Of a stretch of 64,000 bases of DNA, positions 49,895 through 58,963 are shown piece after piece. The first letter of the stretch is position 1. Each line of letters opens with the position of its first letter. Origin of the DNA: Micrococcus lylae NBRC 15355 (GTDB lineage: Bacteria > Actinomycetota > Actinomycetes > Actinomycetales > Micrococcaceae); contig NZ_BCSN01000006.1 in the NCBI RefSeq assembly GCF_001570885.1, positions 1-64,000 on the forward strand, in the 5' to 3' direction. The position numbers and the translations under genes are program-made. The notes below the pieces were generated by a model. That model had not been told where the DNA came from. It ran no database searches and saw only the letters and a program-made list of their open reading frames with translations.

Positions 49895-49900
49895 CAGGAT
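49895..49900 (+). promoter_or_regulatory. -10 box of the alkyltransferase-like gene (leaderless)
   Basis: CAGGAT, 6 nt before GTG 49907. Confidence 0.5.
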
Positions 49901-49906
49901 GAGCCT

Positions 49907-50353
49907 GTGGACACCGCCGAGACCCCTCCTGCACAGCCGCTCGCCGGGGACTGCCCGCCTGGCGACGGCTCCCTTCCTGCCGTCCCGGGCCTTCCCGACG
50001 ACGGCCCCCTCACCGTGCTGGAGGCCCTCGCCGCCGCCGCGTGGCTGATCCCGGCCGGGCGGGCCGTCGCCTACGGCGGCCTGGCCGCCCTGCTCGGCGC
50101 CGGCGGCGCCCGTCAGGCGGGCAGAGCCATGGCGGAGTCTGCCGAGGGCACGCCCTGGTGGCGTGTGGTGCGGGCCGACGGGTCCCTGCCGACTCAGCTG
50201 GCCGTCGTCGCGAAGGGACACTGGGAGACCGAGGGGACGCCGCTGCGCGGACACGATGATCCGAGGGTCGACCTGTCCGCTGCGCGCTGGCAGCCCGATG
50301 CCGCGGCGCAGCGGTCCCTGGAGCGGCTGGCGCAGCGGTCGCGCCAGGCCTGA
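49907..50353 (+). CDS. Alkyltransferase-like protein (ATL), MGMT family without the catalytic Cys
   Basis: 148 aa. The C-terminal 100 residues match the DNA-binding half of O6-alkylguanine transferases (VAYGGLAALLGAGGARQAGRAMAES). The active-site PCHRV motif is replaced by PWWRVVRADG, with Trp in place of Cys. Family knowledge: ATL proteins bind O6-alkylguanine without removing it and recruit nucleotide excision repair. The N-terminal 35 residues are a Pro-rich linker containing the CCTTCCCGACGACGGC motif. It lies directly upstream of adnA (51-bp gap), the same neighbourhood as Rv3204 near adnAB in mycobacteria. Confidence 0.88.
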   Translation: MDTAETPPAQPLAGDCPPGDGSLPAVPGLPDDGPLTVLEALAAAAWLIPAGRAVAYGGLAALLGAGGARQAGRAMAESAEGTPWWRVVRADGSLPTQLAVVAKGHWETEGTPLRGHDDPRVDLSAARWQPDAAAQRSLERLAQRSRQA

Positions 50354-50391
50354 GGCCCGAAGGCGGCCGTTAGCGTGTCCGGTGCTCCTGA

Positions 50392-50397
50392 CAGAAT
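50392..50397 (+). promoter_or_regulatory. -10 box of adnA (leaderless)
   Basis: CAGAAT, 7 nt before ATG 50405; no ribosome-binding site. Confidence 0.5.
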
Positions 50398-50404
50398 CGG
50401 GGAC

Positions 50405-53400
50405 ATGGACCAGAGCACCGAGCACCCCGCCCCGCCGAACGTCGCCGACCATCCGGCCGCGGACGACGTGCAGGAGGTCGCCGCCCTGCGGCAGGAGCAG
50501 CGGCAGGCGTGGGAGGAGTCCTGGGCGGAGACGTCCACCGTCGAGGGCACCGTGGCGGCCCGGCTGCGCGGACCGGACACCGCGAAGACGGGTCCGGGAG
50601 CCTTCGCCGAGGAGCAGGAGGCCGTCGCCTCGCTCACCGCCGGGCACGGCGCCGTCCTGCTGCTCGGCGGCCCGGGCACCGGTCGCACCGCGACGCTCGT
50701 GGAGGCCGTCGCCCGCCGGCTCGAGGCGGGGCTGGACCCGGAGTCCGTGCTCGTGCTCGCACCGACCCGCCAGGCCGCGGCTCGCCTGCGGGACGCCCTG
50801 ACCGTGCGCCTCGAGGCCACCGGCCACGGCACGCGCGCCGTCACACCGGTGCGCACCTGGTCCTCCTACGCGTTCGACCTGATCCGCCGCGCCCGTGTGG
50901 ACGGCCCCCTACGGCACCTGGCCCGGCCGCCGCGCCTGCTCTCCGGCGCCGAGCAGGACACCGTGATTGCCGAGCTGCTGGACGGCTACGCGGAGGGCAC
51001 CGCGGTGGGTCCGGACTGGCCGCCGTCCGTGTCCGAGGCCGTCGGCACCCGCGGCTTCCGCCGCGAGGTCCGCGAGCTCGTGGACCGCATGAGTGAGTTC
51101 GGCGTGGAGCCGGGGGACCTGCAGGAGCTGGGCGCCCGGCACGGCCGACCCGAGTGGGAGGCCGCCGCGATCCTCGTGCAGGACTACCGCGACCGCATCG
51201 ACCTGGGCATGGCCGAGGCGTTCGACCCCGCCGGTCTGATCTCCGCAGCCGTCCGCGTGCTCACGGACGTGGACCCGGACGACCCGGAGCGTGCCGCAGC
51301 CACGGAGGCCTTCGCCGCAGCCGAGCGCCGGAGGCTGCGGCTTGTGGTGGTGGACGACCTGCAGGAGGCGACCCCGGCGGTCCACGACCTGCTCGCGGTG
51401 ATCGCCCGCGGCACCGACGCACTGCTCGCCGCCTCCCCGGACACCACCGTGCAGGGCTTCCGCGGCGCCGTCCCGGCAGAGGTCGGCTCCTATCCGGCCC
51501 GTCTGGACGAGGAGGGCGGGCCGCGTCCGGCCGCCGAACGGATCCACGTGCTCACCCAGGGCCACCGCATGTCCGCCCCCGTGCTCGAGGCCTGGGAGCG
51601 GGTGGCCCGACGCGTGGCCACCGCCTCCGCGGACCTGGCGCGCGTGCGTGGGCTGACCCGGGCGGCCGAGGACCGCACGGACGACGGTACTGAGGGGCCG
51701 GACGTTACCGAGGGGCCGGACAGCACTGAGGGGCCGGACAGCACTGAGGGGCCGGACAACACTGAGGGGCCGGACAGCACCGAGGGGCCGGACGGCGGAC
51801 AGATCCCGGCCCCGGCGGCCGAGGTCCACGTGGTGCCCACCGCCGCGCACGAGGACCGCCTCGTCCTGCAGCGCGTGCTGCAGGTCCACCACGGCCAGGG
51901 CGTGCCCCTGGACGAGATCGCCGTGATCGCCCGCGCCGGTTCCCGCGTCGCCGAGATCACCGCGTTCCTCGAGTCGGAGGGCGTGCCGGTCGTCCGCGAC
52001 GTCGCCGGCACCGTCCTCAAGGACGAGCCCGCGGTGGCCCCGCTGCTGCACCTGCTGACCGTGGTGGCCGCCCTCGTGGACGAGGACGGCCGGGACACCG
52101 CCGAGGAGGACCGCCAGGACGTGCTCGCGGACGTCCTCGACTCCCTCGACGTGCAGCACCTGCTGCGCGGCCGCTACGGCAGCACCACGCCGCTGCACCT
52201 GCGCCGCCTGCGCCAGGACCTGCTCGCCACGGAGCGCGCCCGCGGCGGACGCCGTCGCTCCGAGGTGCTGCTTCCGGCCGCCCTGCTGGACCCCTCGCTG
52301 CTGGGGGAGGAGGCGCCTCGCCACCACGGCCTGCAGCGCCTGTCCCGCATGCTCCACGCCGGGCTCGACGCCGCCCGGCAGGAGGGGGCCACCGCGGAGA
52401 CCGTCCTCTGGGCCGTCTGGGAGGCCGCCGAACGCGGGGAGGCATGGCGCCGTCTTGCGCTCGGCAAGACCGACCGCCCGGACGCCGCCCGCGAGGGCCG
52501 GCGCGCGGACGCGGACCTCGACGCCGTCGTCGCCCTGTTCCAGATGGTCGAGCGCTATGTGGACCAGTTCCCCGGCGCTGCCCCCGCAGCGTTCTCCCGC
52601 TACATGGAGTCCCAGGATCTGCCGATGGACTCCTTGGCCCGCGGCGCGTCCGGACGGGACGCCGTGCACGTGCTCACCCCCGCCTCCGCGGCCGGCCGCG
52701 GCTGGCACACCGTGCTGGTCGTCGGGATCCAGGACGGCGTCTGGCCCAACACCCGCCTGCGCGGCCAGCTGCTCGGCGCCACGGACCTGGCGGACCTCGT
52801 CCTGCACCGTCAGGGCGCGGCCTGGCCGACCCCGCACCGGATCCGCCTGCAGGAGACCCGCCAGGATGAGCTGCGCACGTTCGCCGCCGCGGTCTCACGG
52901 GCCCGTCACACGGTGGTCGGCACGGCCGTGGTCAACCATGAGGCGGCACCGTCCGAGTTCCTCGAGCTGATCGCCCGCCCCGAACGCACCGAGAAGGGCG
53001 AGCTGGTCTGCACCGAGGTCCCCGACCCGCTCACCACCGGCGCCCTCGTGGCCCGGATGCGGCGTTCGCTGGAGGAGGGCGAGGGCAAGGACGGCGCCGA
53101 GGCCGCGGGCGGCCTCGCCTGGCTCGCCGCCCAGGGCGTGGAGGCAGCCCATCCGGACCACTGGTGGGGCCTGGCCCCGCTGTCCTCGCAGGAACCGGTC
53201 GTGGACCCGGCCGGAGAGGTCCGGCTGTCCCCCTCGCGCGCCCAGATGCTCCTGCAGAACCCGCTCGACTGGATCATGTCCCAGGCCGGGGCCGAGGCGA
53301 CCACCACCCTGGCGCAGTCCGTGGGCACCTTCGTGCACAGCGTCTGTGAGGCCCACCCTGCCGGCCCGCCCGAAGCGCTGCGGGACGAGGTCGAGCGTCG

Positions 53401-54010
53401 CCTGCCCGAGCTCGGCCTGCCGGCGGGCTGGACCGGCGAGGTCCAGCTGGAGCGGGTCCGTGAGCTCGTGGAGACCTTCATCCGCTACCTGCCCGAGTCC
53501 CGCGACGCCGGCCGTGTGTGCGTGGCCCAGGAGATCCGGATCGACGTGCCGGTGCCGCTGGCCGACGTCACCGTGCGCATCACCGGTGTGATCGACCGTC
53601 TCGAGGTGGACGCCGAGGGACGCCCCTACGTGATCGACCTGAAGACCGGCCGGAGCACCCCCACGCAGAAGGAGATGCTGCGCCAGCCCCAGCTGGCGGC
53701 CTACCAGGTGGCCCTCGCCGCGGGCGCGCTCACCGCCGAGGGCGTCGAGGTCCCCGGCGTCTCCCGACCCACCGAGCCCGGCGGCGCCGGGCTCGTGCAG
53801 CTCGGCGCGGGGACCAAGAAGGTCAAGGTCCAGGACCAGCCCGCCCTCGGCGAGGACGACGAGTGGGCATGGGCCCAGCTGGCGCTCGCCGCCGGCCGGA
53901 CGGTCGGCCCGTTCTACCTGACCCTGCACGGCACAGGGGACCGTTGCCGCCACGCGGCGCTCTGCCCGCTGTGCTCCGAGGGACGGCAGGTGACCGAGTG
54001 GACCCGGTGA
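50405..54010 (+). CDS. adnA: AdnA subunit of the AdnAB helicase-nuclease (UvrD-like motor plus RecB-type nuclease)
   Basis: One half of the actinobacterial double-strand-break resection machine. 1201 aa. Motor domain about 65-850; nuclease about 940-1195. The Walker A reads LLGGPGTGRT (residues 87-95) with Arg in place of the invariant Lys, and the Walker B region reads VVVDDLQEATP instead of DExQ, so the motor is probably inactive. The nuclease is intact: VHSVCEAH, GVIDRLEVD, YVIDLKTGRS and QLAAYQVAL, ending in CRHAALCPLC. The four cysteines fit an AddB-type Fe-S cluster. An insert of six TEGPDS-type repeats lies at residues about 429-464. It overlaps adnB by 4 bp. Confidence 0.88.
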   Translation: MDQSTEHPAPPNVADHPAADDVQEVAALRQEQRQAWEESWAETSTVEGTVAARLRGPDTAKTGPGAFAEEQEAVASLTAGHGAVLLLGGPGTGRTATLVEAVARRLEAGLDPESVLVLAPTRQAAARLRDALTVRLEATGHGTRAVTPVRTWSSYAFDLIRRARVDGPLRHLARPPRLLSGAEQDTVIAELLDGYAEGTAVGPDWPPSVSEAVGTRGFRREVRELVDRMSEFGVEPGDLQELGARHGRPEWEAAAILVQDYRDRIDLGMAEAFDPAGLISAAVRVLTDVDPDDPERAAATEAFAAAERRRLRLVVVDDLQEATPAVHDLLAVIARGTDALLAASPDTTVQGFRGAVPAEVGSYPARLDEEGGPRPAAERIHVLTQGHRMSAPVLEAWERVARRVATASADLARVRGLTRAAEDRTDDGTEGPDVTEGPDSTEGPDSTEGPDNTEGPDSTEGPDGGQIPAPAAEVHVVPTAAHEDRLVLQRVLQVHHGQGVPLDEIAVIARAGSRVAEITAFLESEGVPVVRDVAGTVLKDEPAVAPLLHLLTVVAALVDEDGRDTAEEDRQDVLADVLDSLDVQHLLRGRYGSTTPLHLRRLRQDLLATERARGGRRRSEVLLPAALLDPSLLGEEAPRHHGLQRLSRMLHAGLDAARQEGATAETVLWAVWEAAERGEAWRRLALGKTDRPDAAREGRRADADLDAVVALFQMVERYVDQFPGAAPAAFSRYMESQDLPMDSLARGASGRDAVHVLTPASAAGRGWHTVLVVGIQDGVWPNTRLRGQLLGATDLADLVLHRQGAAWPTPHRIRLQETRQDELRTFAAAVSRARHTVVGTAVVNHEAAPSEFLELIARPERTEKGELVCTEVPDPLTTGALVARMRRSLEEGEGKDGAEAAGGLAWLAAQGVEAAHPDHWWGLAPLSSQEPVVDPAGEVRLSPSRAQMLLQNPLDWIMSQAGAEATTTLAQSVGTFVHSVCEAHPAGPPEALRDEVERRLPELGLPAGWTGEVQLERVRELVETFIRYLPESRDAGRVCVAQEIRIDVPVPLADVTVRITGVIDRLEVDAEGRPYVIDLKTGRSTPTQKEMLRQPQLAAYQVALAAGALTAEGVEVPGVSRPTEPGGAGLVQLGAGTKKVKVQDQPALGEDDEWAWAQLALAAGRTVGPFYLTLHGTGDRCRHAALCPLCSEGRQVTEWTR
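51689..51796 (+). repeat. Six 18-bp tandem units in adnA
   Basis: Units start at 51689, 51707, 51725, 51743, 51761 and 51779. Each contains GAGGGGCCGGAC and encodes TEGPDS or a near variant. In frame; within the motor domain of a gene that otherwise shows ordinary coding sequence. Confidence 0.88.
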
Positions 54011-57000
54011 CCGACGCCCCCAGCACCACCGCCGGCCGCCCGGGCGGCGGCACAGCCCAGAGCAGCCCAGCACCGAGCAGCCCAGCCCAGACCGTGGAGC
54101 AGCCCATGCAGATCCGCTACAGCCCCGACGAGCTCGCCCGCCTCCTGGCCACCGAGGCCGAGCAGGAGGCCGGCACCTGGCTGCGGCCCACCGCCCAGCA
54201 GGCCGAGGTCATCCAGGCGCCGCTCACGCCGCGCCTGGTGGTGGCCGGCGCCGGCTCCGGCAAGACCGCCACCATGGCCGACCGCGTCGTCTGGCTCGTG
54301 GCCAACGGACTCGTCCGCCCGGACCAGGTCCTCGGCGTCACCTTCACCCGCAAGGCCGCCGGCGAGCTCGCCCACCGCATCAACGGCCGCCTCGAGCGGC
54401 TGCTCGCCGTGCCCGGCTTCGAGATCCCCGGGTTCGAGGGCACTGCCGAGGAGCTTGGCCGCGCCGCCGTCTCCACCTACCACTCCTACGCCGGCGCCCT
54501 CGTCCGGGACCACGGGCTGCGCATCGGCGTCGAACCCGGTGCCGTGCAGATCACCGACGCCGACGCGTATCGGATGATGCGGCAGATCGCCGAGGACGCG
54601 GATGTGGACCTGCAGGAGGGTGCACCCGCCCTGTCCACGCTCGTCTCCGGCGCGCTCGGCTTGGCCGGGGACATGGCCGAGCACCTCGTCGAGCCCGACG
54701 CCGTCCGCGACTACCTGGCCGCCGAAATCGCCCACGGCGCCTCCCTGCCGCCGACCCGTGCCGGGGCCGCCCGCAACAAGGAGGCCGGCGAGCTGCTCTT
54801 CTCCCTGCGGGCCCGGCTGCTCATGGCGCACATGGTCGAGGCCTACACGGCCGCCAAGGAGGAGGCCGAGGTCATGGACTTCGGCGACCTGCTCCGCCAT
54901 GCTGCCCGCATCGCCGCCGACGTCCCCGAGGTCGGCCACATCGAGCGAGACCGCTATCGAGTGGTCCTGCTGGACGAGTTCCAGGACACATCCCACGCCC
55001 AGATGACGATCTTCGCAGGGCTCTTCGGCGCGTCCTCCGGCGAGGGCGTCGGCCACTGCGTCACCGCCGTCGGCGACCCCCACCAGTCCATCTACGGATT
55101 CCGCGGCGCCTCCGCCGGGCAGCTCTTCGACTTCCCTCACCGCTTCCCGGCGAGGGACGAGGACGCGCGGCAGGCACCCGGCGCCGACCCGGCCGCCGCG
55201 GACGGCGAGGCGCAGACGGGGGAGGGGGCCGTCGTCGGGAGGCTGAGGCCGGCGGACGTGTCCCACCTGACGACCGCCTGGCGCAACGACGAGTCGATCC
55301 TCGCCCTGGCCAACCGGATCGTGGCGCCCATGGCCCAGCCGGAGACGGACACCGTCCAGGTGCAACCCCTGCAGTCGCGCCCCGGCGCCTCCGCCGGCGA
55401 GGTCCGCCTGGACGAGTACGTGACCGGCGAGGAGGAGGCCGCCGACCTCGTCGCCCGGATGCAGCGGCTCGCCGACGACGCCGGCGACGGCCCCGTGCCC
55501 TCGCGGGCGATCCTCTGCCGCGGACGCGCCCAGTTCGGCCCGGTGATCGACGCGCTCGAGGCCGCCGGCGCCCCCTACCAGGTCCTCGGGCTCAACGGCC
55601 TGCTGTCCCTGCCCGAGGTCGCCGAGGTCCTCGCCGTCCTGCACGTGGTGGCCGAGCCCGGCCGCTCCGACCACCTCGTTCGCTGGCTCTCCGGCCCGCG
55701 CTGGCGCATCGGCCCGGCCGACCTGGCACTGCTGAAGGAACGCGCCCGCTTCGTCGCCCGGCTGCGCACGCGCCAGAGCGACGAGGAGGCCGCCCGCCTC
55801 GAGGACACCAGCCCGGAGGAGGACGCGGACGCCGCCGTGCTGCTCGAGGCCCTGGACGACCTGCCCCGCGAGTCGAGCCGCTGGACCGGCCGCGACGGGC
55901 GCACCTTCTCCGCCGAGGGGCTGCGCCGGCTCACCGCCGCCCGGGACATGCTCCGCCGCCTGGCCCGCCGCACGGACATGGACCCGGCCGAGATGATCGG
56001 CGAGGTCGAGCGCGCCACCGGCCTGGACGTCGAGCTCGCCCTGCGCCCCGGACCCTCCGCCGTGGCCGCCCGGCGGCACCTGAACGCCTTCATCGACACC
56101 GCCCGGCAGTTCGGTCGCCGCGCCGTCGGACGCACCGTGGACCTGGCCGGATTCCTCGCCTGGGTCGAGTCCGCCGCCGAGCACGAGAAGGGCCTGGGCA
56201 TCGAGAACGCCGAGCCGGACCCGCGCGCGATCTCCGTCCTCACCGCCCACGCCTCCAAGGGCCTGGAGTGGGACGTCGTGGCCGTGCCCGGCCTGGTGCG
56301 CGGCGCCTTCCCCTCCACCCGTGCCGACCGCTGGATGGCCCTCGGCGCCGGCGCCCTTCCGTGGCCCCTGCGCGGAGACCGGAACGCCCTCCCGCAGTGG
56401 GACCACTCGTGGGCCGAGAATGACCGCGACTGGGTGCAGAGCTCCGGGACCGTGAAGGCCAAGGCCGCCCTCGAGCTGCTCGGCTCCCGCCCGGACTTCG
56501 CCACCCTGCTCACCGAGCACACGCTCCGGGACGAGCGGCGCCTGGCCTACGTGGCCTTCACCCGCGCCCGCAGCCGCCTCTGGCTGAGCACCTGCCAGTG
56601 GAAGGGGACCAACAAGACGCCCGTGGAGGTCTCCGAGTTCTTCGCCGAGGCCGCCGAGCTCGCCGAGGACGGCCCCACACCGGTCGCCGGCGTCGGCTGG
56701 GGGACTCGCCTCACCGACCAGCAGCGGACCGACGCCAACCCCACCGCCGGCCGCATGCGGGCGGCCCTCTGGCCGTTCGACCCGCTCGAGGGCCCGATCG
56801 CCTACGACGTGGACCCGGACGACCCCGAGGACCGCGAGGCCTGGACCGAGCTGCCGCGCCGTTCCCGCGGACGCCGCGCGGCCGTCGAGGCCGCCGCCGC
56901 TGCCGTGCGCGGAGCCGATCCTGCCGACCTGGACCTGGACTCGGCGCTCGGCGCCCAGCTGGAGTGGGCCGTGCTGCGTGAGCGCGCCCTGCAGGACGCC

Positions 57001-57642
57001 AGCGGCGAGGTGGCCCTGCCGCAGCACCTGTCCGTCTCCCTGTACGGCGAGTTGGCGAAGGACCCGGAGGCCGTGGCTGAGCAGCTGCGCAGGCCGATGC
57101 CCCGCCCGCCGGCCCACGCCGCCCGCCGCGGCACCGCCTTCCACGCCTGGCTCGAGGACCGCTTCGAGGCCACCGGCATGCTGGACATCGACGACCCGGA
57201 CGACGCCGCCGACCAGTGGATGGACGACGCCCTCGACCTCGAGCCGATGCAGCAGTGGTTCCTGTCCTCCCGCTGGGCGGACCGGACTCCCGCCCAGGTG
57301 GAGGCGCCGCTGGAGACCACGGTGGCCGGAGTGACCCTCCGCGGCCGTGTGGACGCCGTCTACCGCTCCGGAGGAGACCCGGCCGACCCCTTCGACCCGG
57401 AGGCGCAGTGGGAGCTCGTGGACTGGAAGACCGGCCGGGTGCCCACTGGCCGGGATCTGGAGAACAAGGCGCTGCAACTGGCCGTCTACCGGCTGGCCTT
57501 CTCACGGCTGCACGGGATCCCGCTGGAGAACATCGGCGCCAGCTTCGTCTACATCGCCCACGGCGAGGAGCGCACCATGGAGGCGCTCCCCGGGGAGGAG
57601 GAGCTGGAGCGGATTTTGCGTGAGGCGCTGGGCAGCCCCTGA
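54007..57642 (+). CDS. adnB: AdnB subunit of the AdnAB helicase-nuclease (UvrD-like motor plus nuclease)
   Basis: Lead motor of the resection complex in mycobacteria. The motor motifs are complete here: VVAGAGSGKTATMADRVV (residues 78-93), FTRKAAGELAHRI, VVLLDEFQDTSHAQM, AVGDPHQSIYGFRGAS, LTTAWRN, VLTAHASKGLEWDVV and VAFTRARSRLWLS. C-terminal PD-(D/E)xK nuclease: RRGTAFHAWLEDRF, then ELVDWKTGRVP, then LQLAVYRLAFSRL. The start at 54007 overlaps the adnA stop codon (GTGA); ATG 54106 is another possibility because the first 30 residues are low-complexity Ser/Pro. An acidic insert (residues about 390-415) holds a reverse copy of TCCCGACGACGG. 1211 aa. Confidence 0.9.
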   Translation: MTDAPSTTAGRPGGGTAQSSPAPSSPAQTVEQPMQIRYSPDELARLLATEAEQEAGTWLRPTAQQAEVIQAPLTPRLVVAGAGSGKTATMADRVVWLVANGLVRPDQVLGVTFTRKAAGELAHRINGRLERLLAVPGFEIPGFEGTAEELGRAAVSTYHSYAGALVRDHGLRIGVEPGAVQITDADAYRMMRQIAEDADVDLQEGAPALSTLVSGALGLAGDMAEHLVEPDAVRDYLAAEIAHGASLPPTRAGAARNKEAGELLFSLRARLLMAHMVEAYTAAKEEAEVMDFGDLLRHAARIAADVPEVGHIERDRYRVVLLDEFQDTSHAQMTIFAGLFGASSGEGVGHCVTAVGDPHQSIYGFRGASAGQLFDFPHRFPARDEDARQAPGADPAAADGEAQTGEGAVVGRLRPADVSHLTTAWRNDESILALANRIVAPMAQPETDTVQVQPLQSRPGASAGEVRLDEYVTGEEEAADLVARMQRLADDAGDGPVPSRAILCRGRAQFGPVIDALEAAGAPYQVLGLNGLLSLPEVAEVLAVLHVVAEPGRSDHLVRWLSGPRWRIGPADLALLKERARFVARLRTRQSDEEAARLEDTSPEEDADAAVLLEALDDLPRESSRWTGRDGRTFSAEGLRRLTAARDMLRRLARRTDMDPAEMIGEVERATGLDVELALRPGPSAVAARRHLNAFIDTARQFGRRAVGRTVDLAGFLAWVESAAEHEKGLGIENAEPDPRAISVLTAHASKGLEWDVVAVPGLVRGAFPSTRADRWMALGAGALPWPLRGDRNALPQWDHSWAENDRDWVQSSGTVKAKAALELLGSRPDFATLLTEHTLRDERRLAYVAFTRARSRLWLSTCQWKGTNKTPVEVSEFFAEAAELAEDGPTPVAGVGWGTRLTDQQRTDANPTAGRMRAALWPFDPLEGPIAYDVDPDDPEDREAWTELPRRSRGRRAAVEAAAAAVRGADPADLDLDSALGAQLEWAVLRERALQDASGEVALPQHLSVSLYGELAKDPEAVAEQLRRPMPRPPAHAARRGTAFHAWLEDRFEATGMLDIDDPDDAADQWMDDALDLEPMQQWFLSSRWADRTPAQVEAPLETTVAGVTLRGRVDAVYRSGGDPADPFDPEAQWELVDWKTGRVPTGRDLENKALQLAVYRLAFSRLHGIPLENIGASFVYIAHGEERTMEALPGEEELERILREALGSP

Positions 57643-57720
57643 CACCAGGCGGGCGCTGCGGGGTGACCGGCCTCCTCGACCGTCGGGGGCCGGCAGAGAG
57701 CCTCGGCGGCCGGCGCCGGA

Positions 57721-58809
57721 TCAGGCCTGGTGCGAGCCGCCGGTGCGCGGCGTGCCGGACGGCGGCACTGCCGGCAGCACGCCGGTCTCGGCCTCGTCGT
57801 CCACGCCGGAGGCGGGGGCGCCGAGCTCGGCGCGCTCCGCCTCGGCGCGGCGGGCCTGTTCGGCGGCGCGCTCGGCCTCCTCGGCCGCCCGGATCCCGTC
57901 CTCGAGCTCGCCGAGCATCTCCTCCGCCTCCGCCACCATGGCCGTGTCGTGGCGGTCCACGCCGCGCACCAGCCACTGGGCGAGGGCGAACTCGGCCACC
58001 AGGGCGGCGCGGCGCATCAGGTGCTCGTCGCCGTCGTCGGCGGCGCCGGCGGCCCCCCGGCGCGCACGGTAGGCCTCGAGCACGCGGTCTGCGAAGTCGG
58101 GGTCCTCGACGGCGGCCAGCCAGGCGAAGTCCACGGCCGGGTCGCCCACATGCAGGTCGGTCCATCCGGTCACCCCGACCACCCGGCCGCGCTCGAGCAG
58201 CAGGTTCTCCTCGTGCAGGTCGCCGTGGACCGGGACGGGCTCGAAGCTCCAGAGCTCCTTCTCCTCCAGGGCGGTCTCCCAGCGGCGCAGCAGCGTGGCC
58301 GGGATGCGGCCGGTGGTCGCGGCCTGGTCCAGCTCGTTGAGCCGGCGGGTGCGGACCTGCTCGGGGGTGTACACCGGGAGGTCGGCCAGGGCCACCACCT
58401 GGTCCGGGAGGGTGTGGATGGCGGCCATCACCCGGGCGACGTCCGCCACGGCCGCTTCGCCGGCGTCCACCAGGTCCTCGAGCGGATGCACGGCCCCCGG
58501 CATGTCCTGGTAGACGAAGGTGCGCAGCCCGTCCAAGCGGACGGCACCGGCCACGGACGGGGTGCGGAAGGGGAGGTTCGCCCGCACGGCAGGCGTGAAG
58601 CCGGCGAGCACCTGAAGCTCGGTCTCCAGGCGCATGGCGGCCTCCGGGGTGTGCGGGGAGCGGACGCGCCAGCGCTCGCCCCTCTCGGCCAGCACGATCG
58701 CCGAGGAGAAGTCCGCGGGGTCGTCCGGGCTGGCCAGCACGCCGGTCGGGGACAGGCCCGGGACGGCAGCGGCGGCAAGGGCGGCGAGATGCATGGGCTG
58801 ACGGTTCAC
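57721..58809 (-). CDS. Phosphotransferase of the aminoglycoside/macrolide kinase-like family
   Basis: 362 aa. Kinase-like fold with VPVHGDLHEENLLLE (catalytic Asp and Asn) and VVGVTGWTDLHVGDPAVDFAWL. Most APH enzymes have IDW at the metal-Asp position; here it is TGW, so the DFG-equivalent Asp is missing or displaced to the neighbouring Asp. A nucleotide-binding Lys or the usual N-lobe is only weakly visible. A coiled-coil-like Glu/Ala tail ends the protein. GTG 58809 is leaderless (TAGGAT). Antibiotic resistance should not be assumed; homologues are common next to uvrD2 in actinobacteria. Confidence 0.8.
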   Translation of the reverse strand: MNRQPMHLAALAAAAVPGLSPTGVLASPDDPADFSSAIVLAERGERWRVRSPHTPEAAMRLETELQVLAGFTPAVRANLPFRTPSVAGAVRLDGLRTFVYQDMPGAVHPLEDLVDAGEAAVADVARVMAAIHTLPDQVVALADLPVYTPEQVRTRRLNELDQAATTGRIPATLLRRWETALEEKELWSFEPVPVHGDLHEENLLLERGRVVGVTGWTDLHVGDPAVDFAWLAAVEDPDFADRVLEAYRARRGAAGAADDGDEHLMRRAALVAEFALAQWLVRGVDRHDTAMVAEAEEMLGELEDGIRAAEEAERAAEQARRAEAERAELGAPASGVDDEAETGVLPAVPPSGTPRTGGSHQA

Positions 58810-58816
58810 GCCCACA

Positions 58817-58822
58817 ATCCTA
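58817..58822 (-). promoter_or_regulatory. -10 box of the phosphotransferase gene (leaderless)
   Basis: Minus-strand TAGGAT, 7 nt before GTG 58809. Confidence 0.55.
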
Positions 58823-58897
58823 GGTCCGTCCGGGCTCGTCGCCCTGGGGCGACACCGGCCCCGGTGTGGCTCTCGGGCCCCGTCCAGACGCCGTTGA

Positions 58898-58903
58898 TAC
58901 GGT
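58898..58903 (+). promoter_or_regulatory. Probable -10 box of uvrD2
   Basis: TACGGT followed by GGAG, 61 nt before the start; similar to the hemB promoter TACAGTGGAG. The leader would carry the ribosome-binding site AAGGAG. Confidence 0.4.
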
Positions 58904-58963
58904 GGAGCGCCTGCCCGTGCGGGCACGCCGACGCCGAAGCGCCCGAAGGAGTCTGGAACACCC

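Noticed and set aside
53914-57477. A 1187-aa open frame antisense to adnB
   Set aside because: It is a mirror of a well-supported gene, rich in Gly, Val, His and Gln as expected of high-GC antisense frames, with no domain or ribosome-binding site.
57721-58809. Aminoglycoside resistance gene
   Set aside because: It has only the general kinase-like fold, a changed metal motif, and a housekeeping location.
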